Source: Vespula vulgaris
Lineage: Eukaryota; Arthropoda; Insecta; Hymenoptera; Vespidae
Length of the DNA: 64,000 nt
Assembly: GCF_905475345.1 (NCBI RefSeq)
Contig: NC_066593.1
Span: forward strand, 156,001-220,000
Direction of reading: 5' to 3'
The notes below the pieces were generated by a model. The model saw nothing but the letters and a program-made list of their open reading frames with translations. It made no database searches and was not told the origin of the DNA. Of the stretch, positions 37,174 through 49,600 are shown in pieces. Both the position numbers and the translations under genes were made by a program. Within the stretch, counting starts at the first letter, position 1. Each line of letters begins with the position of its first letter.

Positions 37174-37894
37174 GTCGTCGTCGACGAGCCTCTTTCCGCG
37201 AGTCGCACATACGCCAAGAACTTTGCCATCGTTCTATAAAGTATAATTACGAGTACGAACAATGTCGCTTATCGAAAGGCGATAAATAATAAAGTTTCGC
37301 GGCCGAAAGTTACGCCCTAGCAGCATAGGACGTTAAAGAAAGAAGGAGATAGGAAAATCTTCCAACGATCGAGGGAGACGAGTAAGAACCCCGTACGTCC
37401 CTTCGAAATCCGCAGAGTTTGAAAGAAGAGACGGAGAGGTCGCTCGACCGACGTACCCTTTTCCGAGATTCTTTCTTAAGAACGCTTTCTTTTCTCTTTA
37501 CGCGGATATAAAACGTATTCGGGATAGAGGAGTAAGTCCAGTGTAAACTGCAAGACAAACGAACGGAAAGTTATACTTCTACGAAGGAAATAGAATGTCT
37601 TTGAAAGAGAGATAGAAGGGTGGGGATAGGTAATCGCGTAGATGGCCTCTCTGAAAAATCGATGCCGAACGAACGAGACGTCGCAGCGAAAACGTCACGC
37701 AGGATCCGTCAGCGCGTACCTACCTCGTCCTGGGATAAAAGAGAATGGCCGAACTGGCCGAGTCGGCCGATAATACGACCCGGAAGCACTTTTCTCTCGT
37801 GATAACGTCCACTTTCGATGCTGTTATTTCGCCCGAGGTAGAAAAAAGCCGACATGGCTTTGATGGGAGCTTCTCGTATGGGAGCGAACGAGAT

Positions 37895-37921
37895 GAGAGA
37901 GAGAGAGAGAGAGAGAGAGAG
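37895..37921 (+). repeat. (GA)13 array
   Basis: 27-nt GA array. Confidence 0.9.
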
Positions 37922-38265
37922 GTAGCGAGGGAAAAAGTGAAAAGTGAGAACTCGTCGAGTGTGGCGTTCGCGCGTGATGAAATTGGTTCGAAAGTTAAGC
38001 CGATGCACGTGGGAAACATTGGAATGCGCCGACTCGAATTCAACGGTAGAGAACTCTCGGTACGACTCGAGTGGTTTGCCCATCGACAAAAAATTAATGA
38101 TTAAAGTAGCCGACCACGGGTTTATCGACGGACGCCTGTCCTTTAGAGAAAAGAAGGTTCTTTTGTCGACGGAACGTTATCTTCGTTTCTGATTTATTTC
38201 GTACGCTCGAAAGCATCGACAAATATTCTTTGCCGGGGCTCGTCGCTCGAGGCAAACGACGCAAA

Positions 38266-38294
38266 CGACGACGACGACGACGACGACGTCGACG
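38266..38294 (+). repeat. (ACG)n triplet array
   Basis: About nine ACG/CGA triplets ending in GTCGACG. Confidence 0.85.
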
Positions 38295-39325
38295 TTTCCC
38301 CTCTTCGTAGAAAATTAAAACCGTTTAAAAGCGCTCGAAAATGGTTTCAACGCGGTGCAACGTCTCTGAGAATATCGATCGCGTACATTTCGAAGAACGA
38401 AATTATGGACAGATAGATACCTGAGATATAAGACTCCGCTGTCCGAGACACGAGGCCTCGCGCAATAAACTGCTCGCGAATAGTAGCGATAAATTTGTCG
38501 GAAAGGTCGTGGTTGCGGGTATGGAAGAAAGAAAAGAGGCAAGAACGTTCCGGCGGGCGTTCCGTCTCGCGAGAGATAAATCAGGTCGCTCGTAAGGGGC
38601 CAGGTCGTTCTCCGATGGCTCGTAGAGTAGCTCGGCCCGTCGAGGGGTGTGGAGCCGTAGTCTTCTCTCTCGGTGGAGTGGTGACGGAGACTACGGACGT
38701 GGCGTCGCCGACGACGATGACAACGACGTAGTACCCTCGTGCCCTAAAAGCCGAGGGGGATCGATTAAGTGCCACCGAGAAGAGTTTCTTTAAAGAGGAA
38801 CCGGGACGCTTAGCAGGCTTGTTGGATTATCATCTACGAGTCCTCGAGGCGACTCGCTACTAAATCTGGAACTTGTGTTACCGGCGCGTCTCGAGTACTC
38901 GAGGGTATTTTCACGGGAACGCTAAGAAGAGAGGGAATGCTGGAAAACCCGAGAAATTCGGCATGAACGAAGAAAAACTTTTCGAGGTTCGATGAACCGA
39001 CCGAATCCACCGATACGCTGCATTTTTTTTCCTACCGCCTCGAGTTCTCTACCACGATAGAGAGAATCGTTATCGTTAGCAAAATTTGGCATTGCCGCGT
39101 ATGACGAGCTTTCGTCGAAATTTAAAAGGCACCTTGCCAACGGTACTCGCCTTGTTGACAAAGTTCCGCGCATATCCCTTCTCGCCCCGATCGAATCCAG
39201 TTTCTTCCCGAAATGAAAATTCGTTTATGAATGTTTTGCCGTTCCGCGCGAGCGACCGCCTGCGCTTATTCGTTCAAATTTATGATATTTAAAGTCGAAA
39301 ATCTTTTAATTCCCATAGCCGAAGG

Positions 39326-39328
<3 letters not shown>

Positions 39329-39364
<36 letters not shown>
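39329..39364 (+). repeat. (GA)18 array
   Basis: 36-nt uninterrupted GA array. Confidence 0.95.
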
Positions 39365-39366
<2 letters not shown>

Positions 39367-39580
39367 CGTGGGTATGTATCCGCATTAAATCCCAAGCGGA
39401 CGAGTAGTTTTGGTAATCTCGTAAACGAGAAGTAAGCGCGGCATTAATCCGTCCGCGCGGTCTCTCGAGCGGCGGAGAGCCGTCGGAACGCGGCCGTTGC
39501 AGAGAACGTTGCCGAGGCCGTTGCGATATTAATAAACCCTAGTCTCGGGAACGGAAAATGGCAAAGTTAGAGTAATCCAG

Positions 39581-40024
39581 ATGGCCAGCGTAGCGCGTCG
39601 CACGATGTTCGGTACGTGCGCGTTCTCGGTACTTGTTATTGTTCCGCGACTGGCAATCTCCGCGGTTATAACGACGGACACGCTGCCTCTTCGAAACGAG
39701 CTTCGAAATTTTCGATACGCCGCGTTCGCCGTAGAGATTATAACCCGACGCAGACCGTACCTTCTATCCACGAGTGTACGTTCGAACGTACCTATACGAT
39801 GTTCACGTATCTATACGACAACCAACGAAGTGCCGCGTGGCATGTATTCTCCACCTCTTTTTCCATATACCTACGTATACCTACGTAGACGAAAAGAACG
39901 GCGATTCTACTCTTCCGAAATCGTCTTTCGTCTGAATGATGTCAGAATTTTTCAAAGGAAGCAAGCAACGAATAAATGCCGCGAGGAGGACGTGTACGAC
40001 CGTTTACGATCGTCTACGGGCTAA
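39581..40024 (+). CDS. Open frame with a plausible secretory signal peptide (doubtful)
   Basis: A 147-codon ATG-to-stop frame with an acceptable start context (CCAGATGG). Residues 1-8 are basic, 9-21 hydrophobic (MFGTCAFSVLVIV), with A-I-S-A at 25-28 as a possible cleavage site. The remainder is Arg/Tyr-rich with no known domain or cysteine pattern. It may be a small secreted protein or the first exon of one. Frames of this length occur by chance in this sequence, and an 80-codon minus-strand frame overlaps it. Confidence 0.15.
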   Translation: MASVARRTMFGTCAFSVLVIVPRLAISAVITTDTLPLRNELRNFRYAAFAVEIITRRRPYLLSTSVRSNVPIRCSRIYTTTNEVPRGMYSPPLFPYTYVYLRRRKERRFYSSEIVFRLNDVRIFQRKQATNKCREEDVYDRLRSSTG

Positions 40025-40217
40025 TCTCTGACGTGCAAAGTTTTCGAAAATTTAGGGAAAATGGGTTGAGGTGGTATAGGTCGAAATATCGGAGGAAGTT
40101 TACGAGAGTCCTGGGAGTAGCGTCGAACAAGCTCTCGACGCAGTATTTAAGGCTCGGAGGGTGGCTCGTAGGGTGGTTCAAAGGCGAACGTCCAAAATAC
40201 CCCGATCGTTGGAAGCT

Positions 40218-40240
40218 GCGAGCGAGCGAGCGAGCGAGCG

Positions 40241-40284
<44 letters not shown>
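40218..40284 (+). repeat. Compound (GCGA)n-(GA)n array
   Basis: Six to seven GCGA/GAGC units pass directly into a 41-nt GA array. Confidence 0.95.
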
Positions 40285-40286
<2 letters not shown>

Positions 40287-40601
40287 CGTTAAAAGGAAGC
40301 TTCCCGTTGGAGCTTTAGGACGTTGGAGAAGGAGGACACCGGGAAGGGCTTATTGCCTTTATGTTGCACAAACAACCGCAGGCACGATATATTCCTTGAA
40401 GATGTTCGGTTTGCGCGATCGGTAGGTGGAGCCAAATAATCGAGATAAATGATGACTGGTAGATATGCTCGTATCTCGATTATGACGGATAATCGACGTT
40501 TCCATGCGCGCCTATGAATTTTCCTCCGATATGCAACGTACCGTATATGTGCACGCACGTACGCGAACGATCGTGCTCGATCGTAATCGGAAAGGGAGGG
40601 C

Positions 40602-40624
40602 GAGAGAGAGAGAGAGAGAGAGAG
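40602..40624 (+). repeat. (GA)11 array
   Basis: 23-nt GA array. Confidence 0.9.
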
Positions 40625-41765
40625 CGAACTGGTATTAGGTACGCATCATAGTTTTGACGTTAACGCGTTGCGCTTCGACGAACGAACGATTCGCGATCGA
40701 TGACGAATCGCGAGGAGAAATTTATGATCTTAGCCCGACCATATTCTCCCTCTCTATTCATCTTCTCGCGTCTTTATTATCGCCAACCGTTGCTTAATTT
40801 ATGCATTGAATATCGATGAAGGGGGACGATTAAATCGAGTCTTTAGTGAAATTACTCTTTTAATACGGATCCTCCGCGTGCTCGGGTTAGAAAAAAAAAG
40901 AAAGAAAGAAGAATTAAAGATTCATCCGCGAATAAAAGATCGAATTGATTTGCTAAATAAATAAATCGTTTTCGTAATATTTCGAAACGTTGCGATCGAC
41001 GCGTCGAGGAAGAAAACATTTTTCTAGATAAGACAGACGCAACCCTTTACCCGTCCGGAGGAAATTTTGTTCGTTCGACGAGACGGAAGCATCGTATCTC
41101 TCATAATATTAACGTTTAACGGCGGCCTAATCGATATAGGTCGCCAAGAAAACCGTCGGAAAGTTTCGCTCTTTTTCGTTATTAAAACGATACGTTCTTT
41201 TCCTTTTTTTTCTTTCCCTTTTTTTCTTTTCTTAGCTTCTTCCTCGTCCCAAGTTGTATTAATCGACGAACGACGCCGAAGCCTCGCTATCGATCGCTCT
41301 GCGCTCTGAGACCTAATATCGCGAACGTTACCTCCAACGATTTTCCTTCCTTTCTTTTTTCCCCGACGCGAGCCACTACTGGGGCTAATTAATAATTTTC
41401 GGTCGGATAAGAGAAATTTTCTTGTCCGTCGGCCGCGTTGCGACGAAATACTTTAATACCCTTCGATCGGAATCCTTTTATCGTTGGAAGACGCGACTCG
41501 CGAGCTCGCGGTATCGATCGCATTAGGACGAAAGGAAGGGCGAGCGATTCCTACGATTTTACAAGACGGCGTGCGACGAGTGCCGGTTGCTCGGAAATGA
41601 AAGAAACGAGCTTTTAAGCGGCACCGACTGGTAAACGCTATTGCCACGAGAAAAGCGAACTTGCCTGCCACGAGAGAATACAAATTATTCGAACCGTTTT
41701 ACAAAGTTTTCAGTTCGACCGTTCGTAATGCCGTGAAACTTGTGGTCTCGCTTTATTTAGCGCTA

Positions 41766-41789
41766 TCTCTCTCTCTCTCTCTCTCTCTC
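41766..41789 (+). repeat. (CT)12 array
   Basis: 24-nt CT array. Confidence 0.9.
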
Positions 41790-42140
41790 CCTCTCGCTCG
41801 CTCCATTTTCTTAAAGTGCTTCGTTAATCGGTCAACGCTTATTATTTTCTAAAACCTCGAAACGCGCTCTTACGTCGACGTCGCTGGAAAGTTGCGCGCG
41901 CTCTTCCTCCGAATAACAAAACCAAGTTATCGTCGATGTAATTTTAGCGACAAGTCGAACGACGTCGACGACGGGGAAGCCGTTGCTCGCTCCAATAATT
42001 CCTTATTTTTCCTTGCCCTACCATTGCCCTAACTTTTCTCTCGACGTTTACGATAAAGCAAAATCCAAAGTAAATCGGACAATATTCGAGATTCGTTTTA
42101 GTCGACTTTGACTAGAGACAAAAAGTAGACGTCTCCCTTA

Positions 42141-42177
42141 TTATTAATAATTAGTACCACGTGTATTATTAATAATC
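42141..42177. promoter_or_regulatory. Two identical AT palindromes flanking a CACGTG box
   Basis: ATTATTAATAAT, itself a perfect 12-bp palindrome, occurs at 42141-42152 and again at 42166-42177. Between them lies CACGTG at 42159-42164. ATTA cores are typical homeodomain sites and CACGTG is a bHLH E-box. A composite regulatory site is inferred. Confidence 0.35.
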
Positions 42178-42317
42178 AGTTTAGAGATTGAAATTGTTGG
42201 GTAGCTCGACTCGCGATTAATCTTTCGTCGTTTGCTTTTTCTTCTATGGCATTGAAAATAGAGCTTTAACCGACTCCTTTGTGCCTTCGTCTCTCATTAT
42301 TTTCCTTCTTAGGAAAG

Positions 42318-42336
42318 ATCGGGCGAATCGCCCGAT
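42318..42336. repeat. Perfect 8-bp GC-rich hairpin
   Basis: ATCGGGCG, loop AAT, CGCCCGAT. The stable stem lies about 140 bases from the paired AT palindromes. Confidence 0.6.
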
Positions 42337-42506
42337 ATCGTCTTCCTTTTCTCGTTTCTCGCGCGAATAAAGAATTAAACGCGAAAAGGTTGATCCAACA
42401 GAGGGAAGGAAGAGGTATAATTGGAAAGAAGAAAGAGAACGACAACACGGGCGACTTTTCCTATTCGATTTACATTTACCGACGCGGAAATCTCGAAAGA
42501 TCGTCG

Positions 42507-42553
42507 GATTCGCATCGTCGATTCGCATCGTCGATTCGCATCGTCGATTCGCA
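42507..42553 (+). repeat. 13-bp tandem repeat, 3.6 copies
   Basis: Exact units of GATTCGCATCGTC, last copy partial. Confidence 0.9.
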
Positions 42554-42780
42554 GTTTAAAAAACGGAACGGCACGCTATAAAATAGAACATTAAGGGCGT
42601 TCTTTCCAGCTTGATTCTCCTGCCGTCGACTTAAAACTCTGTTTCGTTTCCTTCGTTAAATTTCTTCCGCGTCAGGCTGCTACGGCGTCTACGGGCGAAA
42701 ACGATGTCAACGATTCTCATCTTAATGTCTGTTGAACGGGAAGTATACCGGGGAGAGAGAGGGGTGGGGGGAGAGGAAGG

Positions 42781-42784
<4 letters not shown>

Positions 42785-42819
<35 letters not shown>
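42785..42819 (+). repeat. (GA)17 array
   Basis: 35-nt GA array within a wider purine-rich stretch starting at about 42750. Confidence 0.95.
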
Positions 42820-42821
<2 letters not shown>

Positions 42822-44708
42822 GAGGAAGATACAGCGCGCCCCTAGACCCTAGCCTTCGCAGCCTCCAGCGACTCGACGTAATGAAAACGTACACCACCAC
42901 GGAATGTATTTGCCTGAAATTTCGCGTATAATTCCAACCTTCCGTCTTTCGCCTTCCGCTTTTCATCAGCCGTTTTCCTTATCACCGCCGATCTTGTCGC
43001 GTTAAATCACCGGATGACGTATTCTACTGTATTAATTAAAACAAAAGGAGCAGCATGCGGAGCGATCGGTGTAAAAAGCAAACGAGAGATTCGTAATCAC
43101 CGACGAAGCGATTTATTTTTACTCCGGTCGCGCTTTTCATCTTCAACGAGATCGTTCGCGTCTCTCTTCTTTTATAGGCTAACCGTTTACGCGTCGCTTT
43201 AATGCGATTCGATCAAAGCGAAGTTCCCTTTATCGAATTCTCCCTCTCCTTTGCGAGTACCTTCACCGACGGCATTCTACCGTGAAAAGACTGACCCACG
43301 GAGTAGAGATTTAAAGAATCTTCGCCTCGTCGGCGAGAGAGGGCTTTCCAAGGCGGAGTGTCGTTCGCTTTTCTTTCGCTTTGTTTACGGAAAACTTTAT
43401 TCTATCTCTCCTACTCGACGATGGAAAGTTTTCACGACTGATTGGTTTCTTTCGGTATCGCTCGGTAAATCGATAAGTTTGTGTCTTACCGGAAGAGGAA
43501 AGGGCTTACGACCCTTTTCTTCGCCGTTCAACAATAAAAGCTCTTTCTTTGCCCGTAAAGTACGAGTAGCTTGGGAAAATGGGAGCGAAGTTATTAAAAC
43601 GAACGAAAAACGACAGCTTCCTCTCTTCCTTCCTACGTTCCCGGACAATGAATGATATTAGGCGTCAACGCGGATCAAGTATCAAGCGCAATTTTTTTTC
43701 TTTCCACGGACGCGCTGCGTCGCGCTCGATCCACCGAGATAAAGATTATTTCCCAACAGATTCTTCGAGAACGTCGGCCACATTTTTCACCCGTACGTTA
43801 AGAGTGCCGCGTCGCGATTGAATTTCGATCGGTCGATCGGCCGCGGAGATGCATGAGGCATTTTGTTCGTTGTCACGGGCGATACGAGAGGAGCTACAAC
43901 AAAAAAAAAGGAAAGAAAAAAGAAAAAGGGAGAAAAAAAGGAAGAGAGATACGCGTACGGGGATTACGAAGGAGAGACGCGTTGGTAAGCGTTGACGTCG
44001 AGCGGTACGACTTGGACGAAACTTGAACTTGAAAACTCGTCGCTTTTCTCTCGCAAGCGAATTCGATTTCAGTGCGAGAAGGACGATTTCCCAGGCGCGA
44101 GACGACGCGGAAAACGCGTCGGCCGAACGTCGTGATAAACGACTCGACGCGGCGAACGATATATCGAACATAAAATGTCGTTAGCCGGAGTGCGATGCAT
44201 CGTTGGAGAATTAAACTTGGCGTTTGGCGTTCGGGCACGATCGTTCGATTTGCGAAAACGATTTTCCCTCCGTTCGCCTTCTACCCGCTCTCCTATCCTG
44301 TCAGATCGAATTCAAGCTCACGGATATTCGAGCCTGCTTTTTTTTCTCGTCGCGAAACCAAATTTTCAAGTCCACCATTGGCAAAGGGCGAATCTGGCCG
44401 ATAATTAATTTTCCATATTTATCTACCGAACGTGGCAAATTTTCGATACTATTGTACATTGAAAATGGCAAGCCGTCAAAAACGAGCAGGCGAGATATTC
44501 GCGAAACGTCGCTCTTTCGTCGTCGCTTTTCTATCCCGATTATCGTCCCCTCTCGCTCGCTATTTACTTCGACAACAGCGAATGTTTATTTCCCTGGCAT
44601 AAAGCGGAAAGAAAATCGTACCGAGCTATTAGGCTCGCCAAAACATCCGCGTGGACTTTGAGAGGTACATATACCTGCTGCCTATATATTATCTACGTGT
44701 GTATACGT

Positions 44709-44717
<9 letters not shown>

Positions 44718-44755
<38 letters not shown>
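44718..44755 (+). repeat. (GA)19 array
   Basis: 38-nt uninterrupted GA array. Confidence 0.95.
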
Positions 44756-44758
<3 letters not shown>

Positions 44759-46542
44759 CAATTACAAAAGACTGGCACTATACGTGTCGCTAACTATGCG
44801 CGTTGCGCATCATTACAAGGCCGGAGGATCGATATCTCGAATTCGGAGATAATACCCCGACCGCAGAGCGTTGCGTTCGAGTCGCATACCTCGCACAAAC
44901 GAACGAACCAACAAACGTGCCCTCTGCCTTGGTTACTCTTGCTGCTACCGTCTACGTACTAACGAATAATGCAAAGGTGGGAAGAAGAGGAGACACATGT
45001 AAAAGGGAACCTTCTTTCGGCCTGTTACAAGTTAAATCCTATATTTCGATCTTTGTTCTTTGAACTGGTGCGCGTTTTGGTATCGTCGAAAGCGCGAATA
45101 AATCGTTACTACCTAGCTAAAATCGTTGTTGCGTACGTACGTGAAGTATGACGTAGTAGAATTTCTTCGAAATCGATCGGTCGTACGCGTGTACGAGAGC
45201 TCCCAATTGGGTCTGCGCATATGTATTTTAGCCAGGCCTTCGAGCGTTACGCCGTATCGCGACGCGACGACTATCATTTTCGTGGTCGGCCAGTAATTAA
45301 CTCTTTACCAATTTGCCGAACATACCTATTACCTGCTGCTCGTGTACGTCGGCTCCCCCGATATCCATCCATCTATCCCGTGTCTATCTCCGTGTCCGGC
45401 AGAAAGACATTCAGCGATCGCAAGATACGACGTTTTTATCCGGGCAACAGGACGAAAGCGGAAAGCGTTACCGTTATCGCACGGCTACGTCCAGCGGCCG
45501 TTTCGTGCGAGAAACGATTTTGCGTGCCCGCCGATTGGAAGGACTCGTTGGATCGAGGATAATGATAAATCGTTATTCGCTTCGCCGGCGGGTTAAGTGG
45601 ACTTGAAAACGCTCAGGGTCCATTGAGCTCCGAATCGAGCCGCGCTATTCTCGAATATAAAATTGAATTTTCCTTAACTCTTCTTCTTTTTCTTTATCTT
45701 TCTCAACCTCTTTTTTTTACACTCGAGCTACGGAGTTTTACGAGCGTCGAAAATTCTACTTTTCACTATCGAATTTAAAAGCTACGATTCCTATAAGTTC
45801 TCCACTACCAGATTATTATCATCCTCGCGTGGTCGCCGTTAGCTCGGCCCTTTCGAACGCTTTTCTTGCTCCTGAAATCTCATCTCTGTTATCCTTCTCA
45901 TTCTCTCCTTCCATCCTCTGCTTCATCGTGTTCGATGATAATTCGTTCGTATCATTCTCCATCCATCCGACCCTCGTTCCTTTTCTCTCGCGAACGGCAT
46001 TCTCTTGATTATTCCCTCTCTCTCTCTCCCTCTCCTCCAGCAGCAACCTTTGCTCCATCTCCTTGGATAGTTCTGAATTCGTAAGATAACTGCGTCTTTA
46101 TGTTTCGCCACTGAAACTCTCGAGTCTTTTATTATATCGTTTCTCTCTTCCCCTCTCTCTCTCTCTCTCTCTACGAATATATACGTTCCATCCACTTTTT
46201 TCTTCTTTCCACTTTGTAAGTTGGCAGTTCACTTACCGGTTCTTCTTGTTTCTCATTTGGATTAAAGGTATGCGTGGTTTCTCTCCGTACGCGATACTTA
46301 AAAAAGGCGCGCGCACACATTCGTACGCGGAAAAGAGAGAACAAGATGCATTGGATCCATGCATAGAATCTCCATACTTTATTCTTTATGCCTTGAAACG
46401 ATTTGCAGGATGGACCGAGGTGTAGACGTTATGCACTTTTCGTTATTACATAGGCTCTCGACGGTATCCGTAAGCGGTCTTGCGAACAAAGAACTGGAAA
46501 ACTTGCCGTTTCTCTTCTCGTCCGTATTTTTCGCGACTCGAT

Positions 46543-46601
46543 CCTTCTTCTTCTTCTTCTTCTTCTTCTTCTTCTTCTTCTTCTTTCTTCTTCTTTCTTC
46601 T
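46543..46601 (+). repeat. (TTC)n triplet array
   Basis: About 59 nt of TTC/CTT triplets with two TTTC interruptions near the end. Equivalent to GAA triplets on the minus strand, a sequence class known to form triplex DNA. Confidence 0.95.
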
Positions 46602-49600
46602 GCGGTCAGCCGCTAGCGGATGCCCATTTGTCGGTCTTACTTTTAACGACCACCCCTTTAACCGGCATGGCCACATTTTTCCGGCACGGTCTCGGCGATA
46701 CGCCGCGCATTGTTTTTCGATGAAACTTTCTACCCTTCTCTCCAATTATTTTCTTTCCACCGAGAGAAAAACTTGGGTCGTACCTACCTACCCACCTATC
46801 TACCACGTAACGATCGCTCGGAAGGCATTCGATCGGCCGAGTTTTCTTTACGATTCTGCGGTACTTCGCGTTTGAAAGACGAATTAATAATAAGCGGCCA
46901 ACGAGAGCGTGTAATTTTGGTGGGAGCGTTTTCAGAGTGCGAATGGAGATCTTTACGTTTACGAAGCACGTAAAGGAGGGAGAAAGAGAGGCGAGTGCAA
47001 GGGAGCGGTTATCAAGCGTAGTTCCTCGCTCAACCATTTACCGTAATATCTCTCCGCTTGAGATAATCTACCTTACGAATCGAGCATTACGCGTTGCCGC
47101 GTGGTTTTAGAAATGATCATTTTGCGAGGGCGTTCGCGTCAGGCTTGCACGTTATTTATTCGATCATTATTTCTACTCGTTAACGACTTAAACATCTAAG
47201 ATTCGAGTCAAGGCGCACGAGAGTCGCAAGATTAACGGTGCTTATTTATTACGGACAAGAAAAACGTAAGAATTTTCGATGCGCTCGCGACAAGCCTCTC
47301 TGGATTCTTTCGTTACGCTTACGGTATCTTCGAACAAATTCTATCGTACTCGCTCGCCAGTCTATATCACTCGCGTCGAGAAACGCGTCTGGATTCCTTT
47401 ATTTCCCTCCTTCCATCTTCTTTACGCGCACACGATAGTCTTTCCATAGAATTACTGAAAAGGGGTCATTAATCACTCGTTGATGATGACAAAGTCGATT
47501 TTATTTCTTCCTTTGATAGGTAATAATCCGAATTTCTCGGCCGAAGTCGCGAACAAAATTTAAAAAATAAAAGCGTACGAACGAAGCAGATTTGATACAT
47601 CCGCTTTATTTAATGACAACGGTATCAAATTTCTTTTTTATTAAGTCTGATATTAACTGCGAATTGAACCGTTCTCTCGCGAAATAATATTAATGTACGA
47701 AATAATACGCGTTCGGGAGCAACGATAATTCGACAAATTACTCGACGGCTTTGCTTCGTTTCCTTTTCACTCGTCGAATAATACGGCTTTAACGAATTAT
47801 TTCTTTTTTAACGGTCGAAACCGAAGATGGAATACCTAGCGCGGTTCCAGCTTTTCACGTGCACGAGCGAAACTCCAACCGCACATTCTCTCCTACAACG
47901 ATGCCCCTTCGAGAACAAAGAGATCGACGAAAAAAGAAGGAATCGACGCTCCTCACTTTTCGTTCGCTCGGACAATAATGAATATTAAGTACGCGGAGCT
48001 CGAGAGCCGAGAGAGAAATCGAAGAGAAAAAACAAATTCGTTTCATCCTTGTCGTAATGTCGCCGATATATATTTTATCGTCTATCAGATGTGAACGCGT
48101 ATAACGAATTTCTCTCTCTCTCTCTCTTTCTCTCTTTTCGAAACGTAACTCAATGAATAAGAATTTATGCGAGTATATTTAAAGGGCTCTTCGGACGGCA
48201 TCGCGAGTTTCAATGGGAGGGCGCTATCGTCGAGCCACGCTCTCTATCTTTGCTTCTCGAAATATAAATAATTTTTGGAGCGCATGAAACGTGAATGGAA
48301 TGAAACGAACGTTGCACTCGTAACGCGTGCAACATCGTCGAGTGCTTTGGTACGCAGTATGTCGAGAATCTCGCGATGCCTCGTCGTTCTCATTATATTC
48401 TTTCACGCGAATCGTGCGAACGTTATCCTTCCTCGTCGCTCTCGTCTTTTTATTTCTATCGTTGCGAAAATCGCGGATTTTTCTAATGCCCTCGTTAGGA
48501 ATCCGATCGATTTAATCGGCTCTCTTCGTTCCTCCGAAAAACTCCCTTCGGCGTTCGTAAGACAAGCTTCATCGATTTTCCTATTCAAAGACAAGCTCTC
48601 GGCATACTCGATAAGACCGCAGGAATCTCTGTTTGCCTAGTAATGTTTATTTTTATCATTCTCCAACGTTACTTCGAGGAGAACGATCGAGACGCATTAA
48701 AAGGAGACGCGCGGAATGTTGAAAAAGTACGCTTGAGCAGGCTTGACATCGGTAGCACGTCGGATATCGACGCTAGAATCGCGCTAAATGCAGCAAGGAT
48801 CGCGTATCGCAATGCGAGTAGGGGAGACGAGCGAAGATGCATCGAGCACTTGGCTCCCGGGCGGCTCGCAAGCAACGTGCGAGCGACGCGCCGAGGACGC
48901 GCGAGCCGAGCGTGCTTTCCCCGATCGTTCGTCCCTTCGTACTCGCCGACTTCCGCGTTCCGTCCGTTCCGTCGGAAATCGATACGAACCGATCCGCTTT
49001 TTATCGAATTAATTCGCCTTTGTACTTCCTAGGCGCGTACCCTAAATACGAAATACGAGACAAGAGCCAATGGATTTATCGACGTAATATATATCCAAAC
49101 TCCTCCGTCGATAGAATATTTCGAGGATAGCGTACGATCGAATCTCGGCGGCTTAACGAGCTTTCCATTCATGGAAACAGAGAGACGTAATCGTAGAGAA
49201 CGTATCGTCCATCGAAAGGGAATTCGTATATAGCGAGAGACTTCCGTAAGGAGAAGGATCGAGAGCTCGGATAGAGAGGGATGGGTAATGCAAGGTAGTT
49301 CGCTACCGAGTACCAAGTCCCGTCTTCTCGCTGATATCCGCAATGTAAACACTGTACCGTTAGATAACGTTGCCGTATTACGTTTGCAGATGCTCGTCGC
49401 ACGCTCGCCTCTCTTCCTCCCGCTCGTCGTCATAATTATAGCCGTCGCTCGAAACGTCTCGGAGTGACCATCTATTGGAATTTTGGCAAGTGGAGCGCGG
49501 ATTCTCGAACGCGGTTCAAAAACAGACCCGATACCGAGGAGCGCGAAATGGATTATTCGCTCGCGCGAGTCGATTCAATTCCATCCGTCTTGGCGACGCA

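Noticed and set aside
48284..49032. Two abutting plus-strand open frames resembling a small gene pair
   Set aside because: Different frames, no domain, no eukaryotic logic for adjacent short ORFs; frames of this length are common here.
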